Source: Lycocorax pyrrhopterus obiensis (taxonomy: Eukaryota > Chordata > Aves > Passeriformes > Paradisaeidae). Taken from it: 64,000 nt of DNA. Every line of letters starts with the position of its first letter. The first letter of the stretch is position 1. The notes under the pieces are model-generated. The model made no database searches and was not told the origin of the DNA. It worked only from the letters and a program-made list of their open reading frames with translations. Shown piece by piece: positions 1-14,087 of the stretch. Position numbers and translations under genes: made by a program. Location of the stretch: assembly GCA_014706295.1 (NCBI GenBank), contig JACSVZ010000007.1, positions 45,584,975-45,648,974 of the forward strand. The letters are read 5' to 3'.

Positions 1-1453
1 GTTACCACAGATGACTGCTACGACGAAAGGAAGAACAAGCAGCTGATATATGTATACGACTAGATAAAACCACAAGCCGATCTCTTACCTTTCTTCTAAT
101 AGGGGAGCATCCACAGATATCATAATCTATGGTTTTTTAGGTTAGCAACAAAAAAGTCTCACAAGTTTTGCTGTTATTTGAAAAGATCAGTGCACCACCA
201 TTTGTTAAAGCAGGGTTGATATTAAAAGAAAGGTATAGTACACAATGACTAATAGTTTATGAAATTCATCACAATAGCTTTGGTTTCTTTTCTTATCATG
301 GGTGAGTTTGGTTAATTACCAAATCAATTAATAAATAACCTTCGTAACCACCTTCTGAGCTAGAAAAAGATCAGAAATCTACCTTCTTTTACATTCTTAC
401 TAATGTGAATCTGATCTTTATCTGAATCATACTAAGGCACATTTGTACAAATTTTCCCATGACAAGGAAGCCAACAGCTATAGCATGATTTATGTCATTT
501 TGTCTTTTATTTTCAAAAAATGATATTCCCACAAATCCCTTATGTTCTATAAAAGAAAGGTATTAAGAAAAGACCTCGAGTGGTCATTCCTGTGCTTTGT
601 AAAATACCTTTCTTCTTGTCTCTTCCAAATGTGTTTACAATCATTTGGTGTTCCCTATTTCATGAACATTTCTTGAACCTCGTGTAGCATAGTAACACAA
701 TTATTGATTACAGAGCAACTTCATTTAACTTGATTAATTATATTCCAGAACAATTAAAAGAAATATGTAATAACAGTGAATATTAAATGATAGTGAAATG
801 GAAATTTCTTCAATAATCAATTTTTATTCAAGTTATGTTCAATAGCCAACCTAACAATTTTACCATGTATATTTCACAGAATAAGTCTTGCATGTATTCT
901 GTTTGTTATCCAGTTACTAAAGGCACATTTCCTCTGGGGGCAGGAGGAATTTTGATTTGGTTTTGTTATATTAACTTCATAAAAATTTGAATGAGGATAA
1001 ACTTCTACTTTGTCTGTCAGAAGCTACTGGCTATTTCAGGTCCCAGATGCTCACCAAAGAAGAGAGTCTCCATAAATAACAGGGATAAGTCCTACTCCAC
1101 TGTAGTCATTGGGAACATTTGTTATTCCTTCAATGTGAGACACAATTAAGTCAGACACATTAAAAAAAATTCCTTTCAAATAGATAGGGTTTTTTTAAAC
1201 TTTTTTAAAAGTTTTACTTTATTACTGCCTATTACCTATTTCATTATTCTGTCCTGGATGCTGGAGAATCTAAAAATAAAGGACAGATTTCATTTGACTT
1301 TATCTCCACAACCCCATGGAGAACAACAGAGATGATAAGCTGAAGTTGTTTGTTGAGCCGAGTGGTGCTGGATGGAGGGTGCCTGCCCAAGGAGACAGAT
1401 GAAGATGTGCCAAGGAGCACAATCCTGGGAACAGACGGCAGCAATCATCCCTT
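1..1453. other. Unique AT-rich DNA, no gene seen
   Basis: AT-rich sequence with scattered stops in all frames. I see no recognisable repeat, RNA gene or splice-bounded exon. A short T-rich stretch near 1190-1215 is the only low-complexity part. Confidence 0.6.
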
Positions 1454-1890
1454 GTGCTCTGAGAAAGATTCTCAGGTCTCAGACACGGTAGACGCCGAAG
1501 GACTATAAATCACTTTTATTTACAAAAGACCACTTGGAGAACCTGCAGAGGCAGCTGGCAAAATGTGAAATAGGGTAGATGTTGCTCAGAGGCTTCTGGT
1601 TAAGTCATGCCTGAGTAGGGGTGGATAAAGTGCCACAAAGAGGAAAGCACAAGTGAGAACCCTCAGCACTGCCCTGCATAAAGCCACAGGTTTGGGTTCC
1701 CCAATATGTAATACATATTGACCCTCTGGTGCAAGCCCAGCAGGGATATGGCTTTATGATCCAAAAGGAGAGTGTGAAGGAGTTGATGCTTGCTTGATCA
1801 AGGGGGATCTCTTTGGAATATTCAGCTACCTAGAGAGGTTTGTAGGAGAGCCTGAGACAGACATTTCTTTCTGCAAGTAGTGTATTGAAA
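1454..1890 (-). mobile_element. Probable solo LTR of an avian endogenous retrovirus
   Basis: Read on the minus strand, this block has an LTR-like layout. A polyadenylation signal AATAAA lies at 1515-1520, followed after about 15 nt by a U5-like stretch containing CTTCGGCGTCT and ending in a CA at 1454-1455 (plus strand TG). Upstream are U3-like sequences of higher GC content than the flanks. No primer-binding site follows the 3' end, so it would be a solo LTR. The 5' boundary is uncertain because a CR1 fragment starts almost immediately beyond it. I did not find a target-site duplication. The call rests on the poly(A)/U5 arrangement and resemblance to remembered bird LTRs; the family is not assigned. 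Confidence 0.45.
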
Positions 1891-1904
1891 CAAAGGATAT
1901 TCTG

Positions 1905-2100
1905 GTTGGGTACGAGCGGGGAAAAAATCACGAGAAACATGCCCAGAAGTGTTGTAGTCTCTCCAAACCTGTACATATTCAAAACCCAGTAAGACCCAGA
2001 ACAGTCTGGTCTAACTTTGAAGTTAGTCTTACTCCCCTCAAAAGGTTATGGACTAGAGATCTCTGGAGGGCCCTACCAGCCCAAATCATTCCGTGGTTCA
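1905..2100 (+). mobile_element. CR1 LINE 3' end fragment
   Basis: The sequence follows the 3' untranslated end of avian CR1 in forward orientation: a GCCCAGA block near 1952, then ATATTCAAAACCC near 1973-1987, then a GGACTAGA...CCTACCA block, ending in a decayed copy of the CR1 terminal repeat (canonical ATTCTATGATTC, here ATTCCGTGGTTC at about 2088-2099). Only the last roughly 200 bp are present, consistent with the strong 5' truncation usual for CR1. No coding sequence remains. Divergence from the remembered consensus is high, which suggests an old insertion. The 5' edge is approximate. Confidence 0.8.
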
Positions 2101-5100
2101 GCACCCTATGACAGGAATTTGTCCAAGATTTTCATGATACCACTTCTCAGAAAGCAGATGGGAAAATCAGCAAATAACCTCCTTCGAACCAAGTAGAATG
2201 TAAAGATTCTTTGTTATTATATGCAAAAGAAAAAAGCTGAGTCTGCACAATAATGGTAGTTCTACTTGCTAAAACAGCAAGATCATTAGCTGTGCTTATT
2301 GTTTGAGAGACTGCTACTTTTAAGATAATTAGATTTATTTTTTCCAAGAGGTGAATTATTGATATTCTGGAATTGCTATTTGGAAAACAGATACTGCCTC
2401 AAGATTCTTTTCCAGAATACTGCCAGTGATTTAACTTATGAATGGTTGCTATCTGGCTCCCAATTTGCCAGATTTGACACTCTATAAGACACCTTCTTTC
2501 CTATACCCATTTAAAAACTTAGGGAAATTGTAGAGAAACTAAATGAAAAGAATGGTGTATTATATGCAACAATAGCTTTAAAGCTCTGAACCACCATCAG
2601 CAGTGAAGATCCAGCTCATTGAGATACAGTCATTTATTAGAATACTCACCTAAATTTTAAGGTAGAGTGAAAATATGGATTAAATTGTGTATTATATATA
2701 CTATGAAGTAATAGAATATTAAATGCCTATTCAATACAATACACAATTTAGTGACAAATATTTTACAACAAATTTGATGATTAGAGATCCTATAAATATT
2801 GGGGTATCTCCCTGAAAATTTACGGATTCTGCAGGCCAACTTCTCAGTTGGTTTTGATAAGTTTAGTAAATCAAAACCATTGGTAGTATTTTCCCTTTGA
2901 AAAGATGGCATTTTTTCATTTTGAATTCAAAAACAAAACAATCCACAAACCAAATAAATGCTACTACTTCCGTTCAGACTTAAAGTTTTCTTTAATATAT
3001 TTTTCCAAGGAGAAATAAGCCCATATAATTCTAGTTTCCTTGAGCTTTTCATATGACAAAATATTAATAACATGCCAGTGAAAAAGTTTTCCATTTTATG
3101 GGCTATCAACTCTGTCCATTTCATGGGCACAGAAGTCAAGGAAGAGGACAGCTTTAACTTCAAGGTTGAGCAAATAAAGTTTTCAATCAAGCAATTTAAA
3201 CTTCGCTTGTCGTAATAGAGTAGTTAGCAGAAAGAATGTGAATCAGTTAAAATTTCTTCCTGCCACTCTCCCTTGCTCAGAATCTCTGGTGTATGAAGGC
3301 AAACTTTAGTTATTGAATGTGTGTGTTGAATTGGCTAATAGATAAAACATTCCGAAAAAAGAGGTTTGACCTGATTTTGACTAGTGTGTGAAATCTCTGC
3401 TTTCAAACTGTCATTTATTTGGCAATGGTTGGCATTTAGTCCAACTATGAACATCACAAATAATTACTGACAATGATTATGAAATAGGGATCTTCAATTA
3501 TTTGAGAAATTTTTTTGTGTTGCATTATTCCATTGAACAGCAATGTCCTTATATATTTATTTTAGTTAGACAAATTTCAAAGGCAAAAATATCTAATAAT
3601 AGCTGATTACTACATAAAGAAAATGACAGTATGCAGCATAACTGCTATTTATATCTTTGAAATCATTACTTTAAAACATCACTTTAAATTACTTGTAAAA
3701 CTTTCCTTCATGGCGTCAGTCTTAAATCTTCATTCACTATAATCCTATCATCTCTTTCACTCCAAGGAGTCTCTTTACTTGCACTCCTCAAAAGTATATC
3801 AATATTATTATTGCCTATATTAAAGTACTGCCTGGAGCATGAACCAAGATTTGGGCCTCAGAGCATTATATTCTCCACAAGTACCAATAAACAAGAATTC
3901 CTTTACTAGAAATTTACACAGATTAGAGTAATAAACGTTGACAAGAAAGGCAATATTATCCTATTTGGGAAAGAAAAAAAGGATTTATTACAGATCACAC
4001 CCAGAGTATGAAATACAAATCTTTGCAGCCTTCAGAAAACCTTCAAGCTCTCCCAATCTATTTTATTACCTCTAAACTTAAAGCTGACGGCATGGTAGGA
4101 TCTTTAGCTCTTGTTACCCTCAAGCCAAAGGGAACACACTTGTGTGTTTGTATAGATAACTATGTGATTACTCAGAGAAAGTAAGGATAGGGCATTCATA
4201 TTAGATATCCTTGGCAGCTTTTCATGTTCGCTTTAAAACAGCAGTGGCCATTCTTGCTCAAACCCTCTGCTTACCTCTGTGTTAGTTGTCTGCGTGATTT
4301 TTGAACCTGGATGAGCCTCAGCCCTCCATTCTTCTGGCCTTGAACAGCAAACGTGTGTGGAATGTATTTATCTAAATCAAAACACACAGGACCTCTCTCT
4401 CTGACTGCGCCTGACAAGTTTAATCCGGAAGGCAGCTACCAAACCACTTGAAGAAGACACAGGTAGTGGTGTACTGATGATAGCAGCTCTTACCCGGTAT
4501 GTCCAAAAGTAGGTGCATCTCTGCCATGTAGGAAATTGTGAGTTTCCCTCACCCTTCAGCCATGGGTCATGCTGCAAGATGGTGTGTCTTCAAGGCACAT
4601 TGCCTCTGGGGACAAGCTCCAGCATTGTCCTGCCTTTCTCTGGCACAGAACTGCTGGAAGCACCACCACTGCTTCTGAAAGATGTAATTAGGAGATGAAA
4701 CTTTTCCCACAGACAGCTGCCAACTCGTCCCCCACTCCACACCAGTATCGTACAATATGACAGTTTAGCACCATCTTTCTTCACATTGCTTCCAGTAGCC
4801 ACATAATTGAGGCTTCCAACAATAAAAATTATTTTATTTTCATAGCACTCCAAATTACAAATTGTTTTTCTAATCAAGTATTTTAGAAATGGAGGACAAA
4901 CGCTCACTAGTAGCAACACAATGCTCTGATAGCAATATGAGGTTCCTCATATGCTGCACATTCCTGTATTGCCCTCTAAAAACAATTAAAAGAAAGCATA
5001 AAACTTGAGGAGAGATTTCTTCTGCTTATCATTCACTTGCTCCACCTTGCCCCATGGTATAATCATAGTTCCCTGTGTCAAGGTGGGTCAAAACTTCTCA

Positions 5101-5570
5101 GACCCTCATACAAACCACTTATAGAAACTGTAGAAGCTGGCCAGTCGTCAAGGGAGCACACTACGACTGAAGATTAAAAAAAAGAAAGTTATAAGAAGTA
5201 AATATTTCTCGAGGTACAGTACACACCTAAGACAGCTTCTATACATTCATCCCTGCAGGAGATGGACCTGTGCATCCCAAAACTGAAAGAGACCATGTAT
5301 TTCTAGTCTAACCAGCTAAACAGAGCCGGATACAGGGTTTCAAGCACACTTATTATTAAAGATGACTGCCAATTTTACATTATTAAATTTTATCTCTTTC
5401 AAAGTTCAAGACAAGTTTTTGGGGACTTTCTTGGTGCCTATGTACATTCACAGGAGTTCTTGACTGTAAACATCACCAGTCAAAAAAATATGAGTCAGGA
5501 TATGTCTAGCAATGCTTAGATCTGGAGAAAAGAATCTATCTTATAAAAGGAAAAGCACAGCGTTTTTCTT

Positions 5571-5593
5571 AAAAAAAAAAAAAAAAAAAAAAA
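5571..5593. repeat. Poly(A) tract, 23 bp
   Basis: Uninterrupted run of 23 A on the plus strand. No SINE or processed pseudogene is recognisable just upstream, so this is treated as simple low-complexity DNA rather than a retroposon tail. Confidence 0.9.
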
Positions 5594-8500
5594 GGAAAAA
5601 GGTTTAAAGTATTTTTGTCCTTCTGAGAATTTTTTTAAGCCTTCTGGGAGTTTGGCACCATATCATAACTTGTAGCCCATGAGGATTTTGTTTTCCTTCA
5701 TTTCACTTTGCCTGTGTTATGAACTACTGCTTTTATTACAGAATCTTGGCAGTCACCTACTTCTAGCAGCTTTTGCTGCTCTGTAATAAGGGATTTTCCC
5801 TAAGGGATACCACTTTCAGCTGGTTAATATTTTCTCAAGGGTTGTTTATCTAGGGAGACTAGAAAAGTACTTGTTCATAAATGCTATAAAGATCAGTTGG
5901 AGAGCAAATCAAAGTGTTTCAAGACCCATTCAGCAGGCTTCATGTGCTGCTCCCATGATTTATTTCTTTTTGTTTCTAATCAACAGGCACCGAAGAGGAG
6001 CTATTATTTCAGCTGATAATTACTACATCATCCTAATGTGCCCAAGAAGTGAGTACATATTAAAATAACCTTTGTAGCACTTGTTCCAAGTTCTTGTTAT
6101 TTTTACACAAGAAGGTTGCTAAAAAAGGAGTTCAGGGTACCTTCTTCAGGAAAAAAGATTACATGATGTCCTTGTGCAGAAGAGGGATGTCGTTTCAGGA
6201 AGAAGGGGCTGACATTACTTAGTTACTGTGGCATAATGGAGTCAAGCTATTCAAGGTCTACCCAGGAAAAGAAATTTAATTACAGAATTCCGGGCAACCT
6301 CAAATTCACACAGTACAGTAGGAATTCAAAGGTATCAGGAACAGGGCAGAGCACAGTGATATATTACCCTTTTTATTCTCTTGTAAAACAGATAATTTAC
6401 GTTTCCATAAGCACAATACAATAAAAGGTATTAAAATGTCAGTATTCATTTCCTAAATCTCTATTCACTTCTTTTTCCTCTGGTGGTGGATCTTAATGGA
6501 TGAATATGGTTCCAATGTCCCGACCAGAATCTGCACCACCAGACAAACAGAAAAGTCACATCTCTTCTTTTTTCACTTCACAGTTTTCTTTGCTGCCCAC
6601 TGTTCTCCTCATAAACTCCAGACAGCTATTTGAGATAGTTTGCATAAGACGAGGATCCTTCTACTTCCAGGGTAGTTAACTACTGGTGTAGCAGGCAAAG
6701 TACAGAGGGTCATTTCTTAGTCCTTTCCACTGCTCAGCAAGGCCTTTGGTAACACATCTTGACCAATATGTGCCATTTTAAAGATGAAACCATATATTTC
6801 CCAGGACTGTATAGGAAAAATGACTGCATGCCTTTCTTCTTTGTTTTTCTGTGTTCCTAGGCAACATGCTGCAGACACAATATAAATTGGGGATTCACAT
6901 GTATCTTTCTTCCATTCATCCATGACGTAAGGCACTTACTGTCCACTTTGCTATTTCTAAGATATTAAAACAGTAGTAAGAGAATACAGCATTCATCTGC
7001 ATATATTCAGTTTGCTCTCTTGGGTAGCACTGCCATTTGTTCTATATCCCTTTAATTAAGATTGTCATTGCTGGGATCCTTTCTTTAATCTGCAAGGTTT
7101 TGTGCAAGGTAAATATTCATGTTTTTAAAAATGGAGTGGGGAGAGAGGGAGACAGTCCCATCACTTGCATTTAATCACACTAAGCAAGCTCTTTAGACAA
7201 TTTGTTCTGAAATTCCTCTAATTAGAGCTTGCCCTGCAGGTAATGCTCTGATCTGATTTACCAGTGAGTATAAATTAGGGACATTATGTAATTAGCTCTA
7301 AGACCACAAATAGACGGAACAGCTGGGTGGCTTGGAGGGGAAGCAAATAAACAGCTCCCATGAGATTTCTTAACAAAAAATTATAATAGAAGTCCCTTCT
7401 TCCAGATACAGTCATCAGTGACGGCTTTTCTAGCCTCATGTACAAAGGGATCCTATATTTGAATTTGCTCTGAGAGACGGCATTTGGCATTCTTCATTAA
7501 GCTGGCACCTCTTCAGTCACTGACACTCTGTGAAGGGTAGCTGGAGATTCCTATCACACAGGAACCATGTTATTCAGGAGAGATTAATATTTTAGGTAAC
7601 TGGCAACATTTTCTTCATGCATTAGCAATGATTATGTCATCCATTCCCCATGAGTAATGCATAAAGCCACCTCCTGACTTCTTGCAATTTCTGCCTTCAT
7701 TTTGGCTCCTGTCTCTAACCTGAAATGTTTTCGTCTCACCTGGGACAAGGCTTAAAGAACAACCTAGTTCCATTGAAAGTATAACAAAATATAGACTGAT
7801 GAAATACTGGCTTAAAAATATTTTAGTGTCTTACTTTCCTGACAGTAACAACAGTGATCCACAAAAGGCCCATTCATGACCTGTCTGAATTTTGCTTTTC
7901 CTGAGAACGGTGACATCATCTCTAAAATTTTCATAAAATAATCAAAGTTCAAAAATATTTTATTATGTATTAATACACTTAAATATATAATATCTTTATT
8001 TTTCCACTTTCAAGTATTCCTTACTTCACTGTTATGAATGTAGTGTGGTCTTAAATGCATCACAATTCCCAGAAATATTTATGGACACACCTAAGCTAGG
8101 AGGTAACTGTTCCCTCTTCCTTTTCTTACCAAATAAAAAAAGGTTATGAATTGAAAGAGAACTTAAAATGAAAGAGGCTAGAGTGGTCACTGGGTAAACT
8201 GGCTGATACGACCTCAGCATATTTTTTCTGGCCTCTCTTCTTACTGTTTGCCATTTGAGCTTAGATAATGACCACAATTCAGAACTGCAACCATGTACTA
8301 CTTAGCTGCACTGAGACGAACCCTGTGGTAGTCCCCAAGTGGAGTGTCCTCCTCACACAGTAATCCCTATAAGGTTTTTACCTTTGTGGATGGAAGATAT
8401 AATGTCAAAGTATGGCTTTCTTACATCTCCTGTTCTGCAAGTAGTGATGGTTAGAATGAGAGAAAACTCAGAGGGGAAATATTGATGCTGTGTTATTGTA

Positions 8501-9480
8501 GGCTATATTTAGTAATCTATAAGCTTTACATATAGCTTGTAGTATAACATACTTAAAGAAAAAAATAAATTAATAAATCATGGCACCACAATACTCTTGC
8601 AATACTTTTCACAGATGGTTACACAGCCATAACTACTCCTTGTGACTCCCTAATTCACAGACACTTCAACCAAGGTGACCAATTAAAAAGCATAACCCCT
8701 AAATTCTCTATCCAGCCAAGTGGTGATTTAATCCTTAAGCAGCATGTCACTCACCAATTTAAAATTAGATGTGAAGATTTACTCACTGGTTAAATAAATA
8801 CAGTGATACATCAGATAAAATAAACTATGGGAAGAAAGGTGTTTGGCTAAATAACTAATGTAAGAGGAAAGATTCACTGCTTGTATCTATCAACAAATAT
8901 TTCTGAATTCTAAATTAGACCCCAGATCCCCGATAGATGCAATTATTTCCCTCCTTGTCACCGTGTCTTTGTCTCCCTAAGAAAACAGATAAGATTTATA
9001 TGAGGAGGAAATAGGGAGAGCTTCTCTCTCATACATTGCAGAATGCAGTTGACTCAGGTCAGGAAAGGTTGTAATTTGCCTTTATTATTGCACTGTGTCC
9101 TAAGACCCAGAAATTCCTTATGCTACCCATAAGCTGCTTAAGTTTATGCATGACTTTTCCTAAAGCTTCCAGTCCCAAGAGAAATTTTCCATCACAGCAT
9201 TTCTGTGGAAAAGAGAAAAATTATTCTGAATTTTACCATTCCATTTTTTTCACTGGGTATGCTATTTAGCATTTATAGCAAATCCCTTTATCAAAACATT
9301 GTCACTAGCAGGAACCTACCAAGTAAGTCATGGGGTCTGTTATCATCATAATACTGAGGGCATGTATCATGCTCTGAATATTTGACTCTGCAGCAAATGT
9401 CAATGATAGAACATTTTCTGTGTATATTAATCACACCTAAATGCTAGATCCACTCACTGGGGGAAAAAAAGGTACTGTGT

Positions 9481-9532
9481 TTATATGTATAAATATATGT
9501 ATACATGTATATATGCGTGTATAGAAATATAT
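9481..9532. repeat. Degenerate AT-rich (TATG/TATA) repeat
   Basis: Alternating TA, TATG and TATAC units over about 50 bp, a decayed microsatellite. It creates a short spurious open frame rich in Met and Tyr. Confidence 0.75.
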
Positions 9533-12500
9533 CCAAAGCTCTTACCAACTTCTCTAACTATTCTAGGATTTGAAAGAGAGTATGGACTTCTTTCCCTGTT
9601 CGAAGTAAGGCATGTGGCCCTCTTGACAACATGCTATTGTATTTACTTTCTACTCAAGCCATTAAGATTCACCAGAAAATCAGGTAGATACACGCATTTT
9701 AAAAATACTCCTTTGCTGGAGTAGAGACTGCAATGCTGTCTACCCTGCTCAGGTTTAACTTTGATTTTTTTTTTTTCAAATGGCTCTTAGCCAAGAAAGC
9801 ATTCATTCAAGCCATCAAATGAGAACGTTACATTTCTACTTCATTTGAATCAGTCCTCTTGTTTTTTCCCCCTCTACCCTTGCTCATATACTTTAAAAGC
9901 ACAATCATTTCAAATTCAAAATGCTTCACATAAATAAGTGAATAAACGACTCATTTCACTATTCTTTGAATTGCAAAGACTCACTCTCATCAGTGCAGAA
10001 TAAATATAAACCAGCACCACTCTTGTTCAGGAAAAAAAGGAAACAATCCATACCAAAGAGCAGAAAAACAAACAGAGGCTAGTTTCTCCACAGAAAAAAA
10101 CATGCATTTGAGTGATTAGTTAACCTCCTCCTCTACCCCAACTTTTGTAAAAATTGGTTAGTACTATTTTATAAAATCACAAACTCACACACTATTCCTT
10201 TGCTGGATCACCTTTTTTTGATTCATTGTTTGGCTTTTATTTATTAGACTTCTAACACAAACTACCTGTATGAAGAGAGTTTTCCTATTTTTAGCTTCAT
10301 AGAACTTGAGGTTGTTCAAAAATATTCAGATATGGATATGAAAAAAACATATACAGATAAAGCCTTGAAGTTTCAAGAGAAAACAAGTGACTCCTTGCCT
10401 AAATTTCTTTAAGCACTTGTCAGTATTTATGAGTTCTGGCTTTAACTCCCTGTTTCTTTATCAAAGGATTAAAAAATGAAGAAAATCAATTAAAATTAAG
10501 ATACTTGCACCACATTTCAAAAGACAGTTGCTACAAAATTCAGCTTGAATAGAAGCATAATTTTTGTGTGTAATCTAAAACAAATTTTGAACTCTTTCCA
10601 ATGCTGGTAAGTGTCAAAGGAAGCTATGGAGATGTTCATCACAGAACAGTCATGCTTCAGACAGCCCTGCTGCACCTCGAATTTCTGAAAAGTCTGGTGT
10701 CCTTCCAATGAACGGATTGAGACCTGAGCTGACCTCAGAGTGCTCTTAGAAAAGGCCAGTCTGAAATAAAGCAAATTTAAAAACATTTTTTTTCTGGGCC
10801 AAGCAGAATCATATTCGAGCCTGAGAGAATCTTGATTAAAAGCAAAAAGAAGTCTTCATTATAATAAGATTTGCCTACAACCAAGGGAACTGGATTTCCT
10901 AGTGTTTTTTATATTTTTACCCTAGGAATATCTCCTTAGGGTATCATTTCAAAAAGAAAACATGACAGGAGACTTCTAAATGTGGAAGTTAAGTAAATAC
11001 TGCATAGATATGAATAATTTTATTTATAATCATGTTGGCCTCCACAATTTATGCCATATATTTCAGAAATTTTACTGCACAGTCATTTGAATTTCAATAA
11101 TATAGGTCGGTCTGCACATGAAGCATTCATTAATTATTGTATAGAATGGCAAAATAGCTTTCTGGGAGTTGATAATCATCCTGAAATATCAACCATGTGC
11201 TTTAGCAAATCATGAAGAGGAAAGTCACACCAGTGATTGATTATATGTCTACACAACAGGAATTCAATTGGCAGTAATCAAGGGTGAGTACCTAAAAAAT
11301 GAAAATTTTACTTTAATTACTATCTTATATGTACCAGCTGCTGATGAAGAAATATCTTCAACACCATTTAAATAGTAAAAGCTTCACTTGCATTCGTTAT
11401 ATCAAGGACTATAAAAAACAAAACATGTTTTTCTGGATCTGCAGCCAATTGTAGCTCTTCTTTTTAGTGAGATCTCACACACAAAGAACTAATGTCCAGT
11501 TTGTGAACCTGAGTTTCAGTGAGGAGGGAAAAAGCACAAAATGTCTTATTTTCTTTGATTGGATTAAGAATCTACAAATTTTCTCAAGTTGTGTTTTTCA
11601 TTCTCTCTCTATGTGATGAATGGTGAGTAACAGCAAGGTCATAATGAACACTCCATTGGCTTTTTATTTCTTTTTAACTAAGCAAATATATACTTACACT
11701 ATATAGATTTACAGCAAGGGACTATATATTATCGCACATTACTACAGTGATATTATAGTATTGAATAAGCAAAATGCTCACGGATATTTGAGATACATGA
11801 ATTCCTTATTACGAATGAATTATAGCAATACTTTCATCAAAAAAAGGAAAAAAATCAGGTATTCTGTACTTATTTTATAAAAATATATTATAAATATTTA
11901 GAGTGTTTTGAAAATGGTTTTATCATTTTTATTTTTCTTCAGCTATTAAGACACACTACTAATATCACATGAAGAATATTTTTGAGATGGGATACAAAAA
12001 AGGGCAGAAAAAATGAGAGGAACAGTATTTTAGAAACTTTAGAAGTGACTTCTTGTATCTCAGCATTGCTCTTTTACATAAAGTTCTTCTAGTACCAAAG
12101 AAGTAATCATTCTCCTTCTGGGAAAAATATTTCACTGTCAGTACTTACAATGGGAAATTTGCTCTGCTAAGAAAGTAAGATTTGCTGGGAAGAAATATAA
12201 ATTGTTTGATAGGCACAAATGCAGTAAACAAAAAATTTCAGTGTTATAAAAATAACTTTTATTGTACTGAATAACAATTTTTCAACTGATGAGATCTCTT
12301 TTTTGTTAGGAGATTAATAACACCTGTGAAATGTTCCAATTAAATAATGCTTGAAAATGCAAGCATTTGTTTGCACAAAATAAATCATTCGCAACTGAAA
12401 AGGTGTCTGAAAGGTGATCTAATCTTGTTCAGCAAGTACTCTGAATAGCACTCCAGATCTAAATAAAAAATAAATTAATAATAATAATCTTTTAAAAATC

Positions 12501-14032
12501 CAAAATCTAGAAATGCAAGCTTTGAAGAAAATGTTATTATTTGAATACCATAGGACAAAGGGCTGAGATGGGTTTTTTCTTTCTTTTTCTCATCTCCCCT
12601 CCAAATTGTTGTGAACAGTGATTTCTAGTTCATGTCTTCAATCAGACAATCCCTTTGTATTCTGAGTCAATGTATGAAATGATCAATTATGATGGTAGTA
12701 TTGGAATTTCTAGCTCCGATTAAAAATGACATTTGAAAACTAAGCTGATAATTGATAAGTATAAAATTAAACAAGTCGTCCTTAAACAAATAGTTTTGAA
12801 TTTTTAGAAGAGCAAAATAAATTCCACTTGTGCACTTAAGTTATTAGCTGCCTTGGTTAAAATGAATTTCCATTATCAACATCATCAACTGGAAAATAAT
12901 GCATGTTTTAGTTTAATAACCTGTGTTTAATAAACCGTGTGAAAGTTAATGTTTCTTCTAGCAAGCTGGAGAGAGGTTTTCTGGATATGTGTTTTTCAGA
13001 GAATATGTTAGAGGATTATACTTTTTGCCTCAGTAGAAACTTTCATTTCCATTCCTAGAAGATATTAAGACATGCACCTAAAAGATTCATTGAAGATGGG
13101 TGATAGAAGTCTGCATGAGGGAGATAGGTCTGTGTCCCTAGAGTAACTCTTCCCTTGAGCTTCCCCCTTCTCTATACACACAGAAGAAACTTAAACCTAG
13201 TTCTCAATGTTTTCATCTGTCCTCTTAATAAAACTCTCAGGCCCTGCCTGTGTAAAGAAATGGAAACAGATCAAACATGACTGGAACCATATAAATTCAG
13301 TTACCAAAATGTGAACTTCTGGCTTAAAGCGGAGTAGCCTGCTAACATGATGAATATAGAGATTAGAATTTTAATCTCCTTGATGAAATCATATCTGTAC
13401 ACAATTTTTAAATAATGAAACTTTTATAGTGGGTTCTAATGTTAATGCTGCTTTTCAAATAAAAATGTGAGTCTGAAATATCATTTGCATAATGTGCATG
13501 AATCAAATTCAAAAACATGTTCATGTTACTGATCCAAGTATTTTTAATTATAAACAAAACACCTACGTATTTTCATCAAGTCCACTTAAAATACTGTCTT
13601 AAGGGATATCTTTTCTTGCATAGTGTCTCATAATATACGAAAAGCAATAAAAAAAAGGAGAGAAATGTCAGCAATACAGAACAGTTCTTAATTCATACAT
13701 AATTTCAATCTTAAATACCCAGTGGGCTAAATTATTAAGAAATACTGCAGAGAAACTTGGTGTCCATTCCTGGAAATGTATCCTTGAATCTGATCATCTC
13801 TATGAAACTTTTCATAAACAAACAGTATACGAAATGCATGCTATAAACTAGAGAATTAATTTTACTGCTGAGAAGTCAGTGTTCTTTTCCACTCAAAAGC
13901 TTAAAGTGCTAGAAAAACCATGTAAGAGCATTAGTTTTGTGAAGTTAAGTATCAAATTCTTAAAAAAAACCCCATCAAAATGTTTGGTTTCAGCTGAATA
14001 CCAGAGGAAGCTTCTAAAAAGCATAAAATAGA

Positions 14033-14087
14033 CAAAGCAAAGCAAAGCAAAACAAAACAAAACAAAAAACAAAACAACACAAAAAAG
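14033..14087. repeat. (CAAAG/CAAAA)n simple repeat
   Basis: About 11 loosely periodic units, first CAAAG then CAAAA, on the plus strand. Imperfect and A-rich. No adjacent retroposon body was recognised. Confidence 0.85.

Noticed and set aside
1244..1444. 66-codon minus frame near the LTR candidate
   Set aside because: Low-information chance frame overlapping no recognised domain.
5262..5330. Weak resemblance to a CR1 3' end (GAAAGAGACC...TAGTCTAACC)
   Set aside because: Only scattered matches; no terminal repeat at the expected edge.
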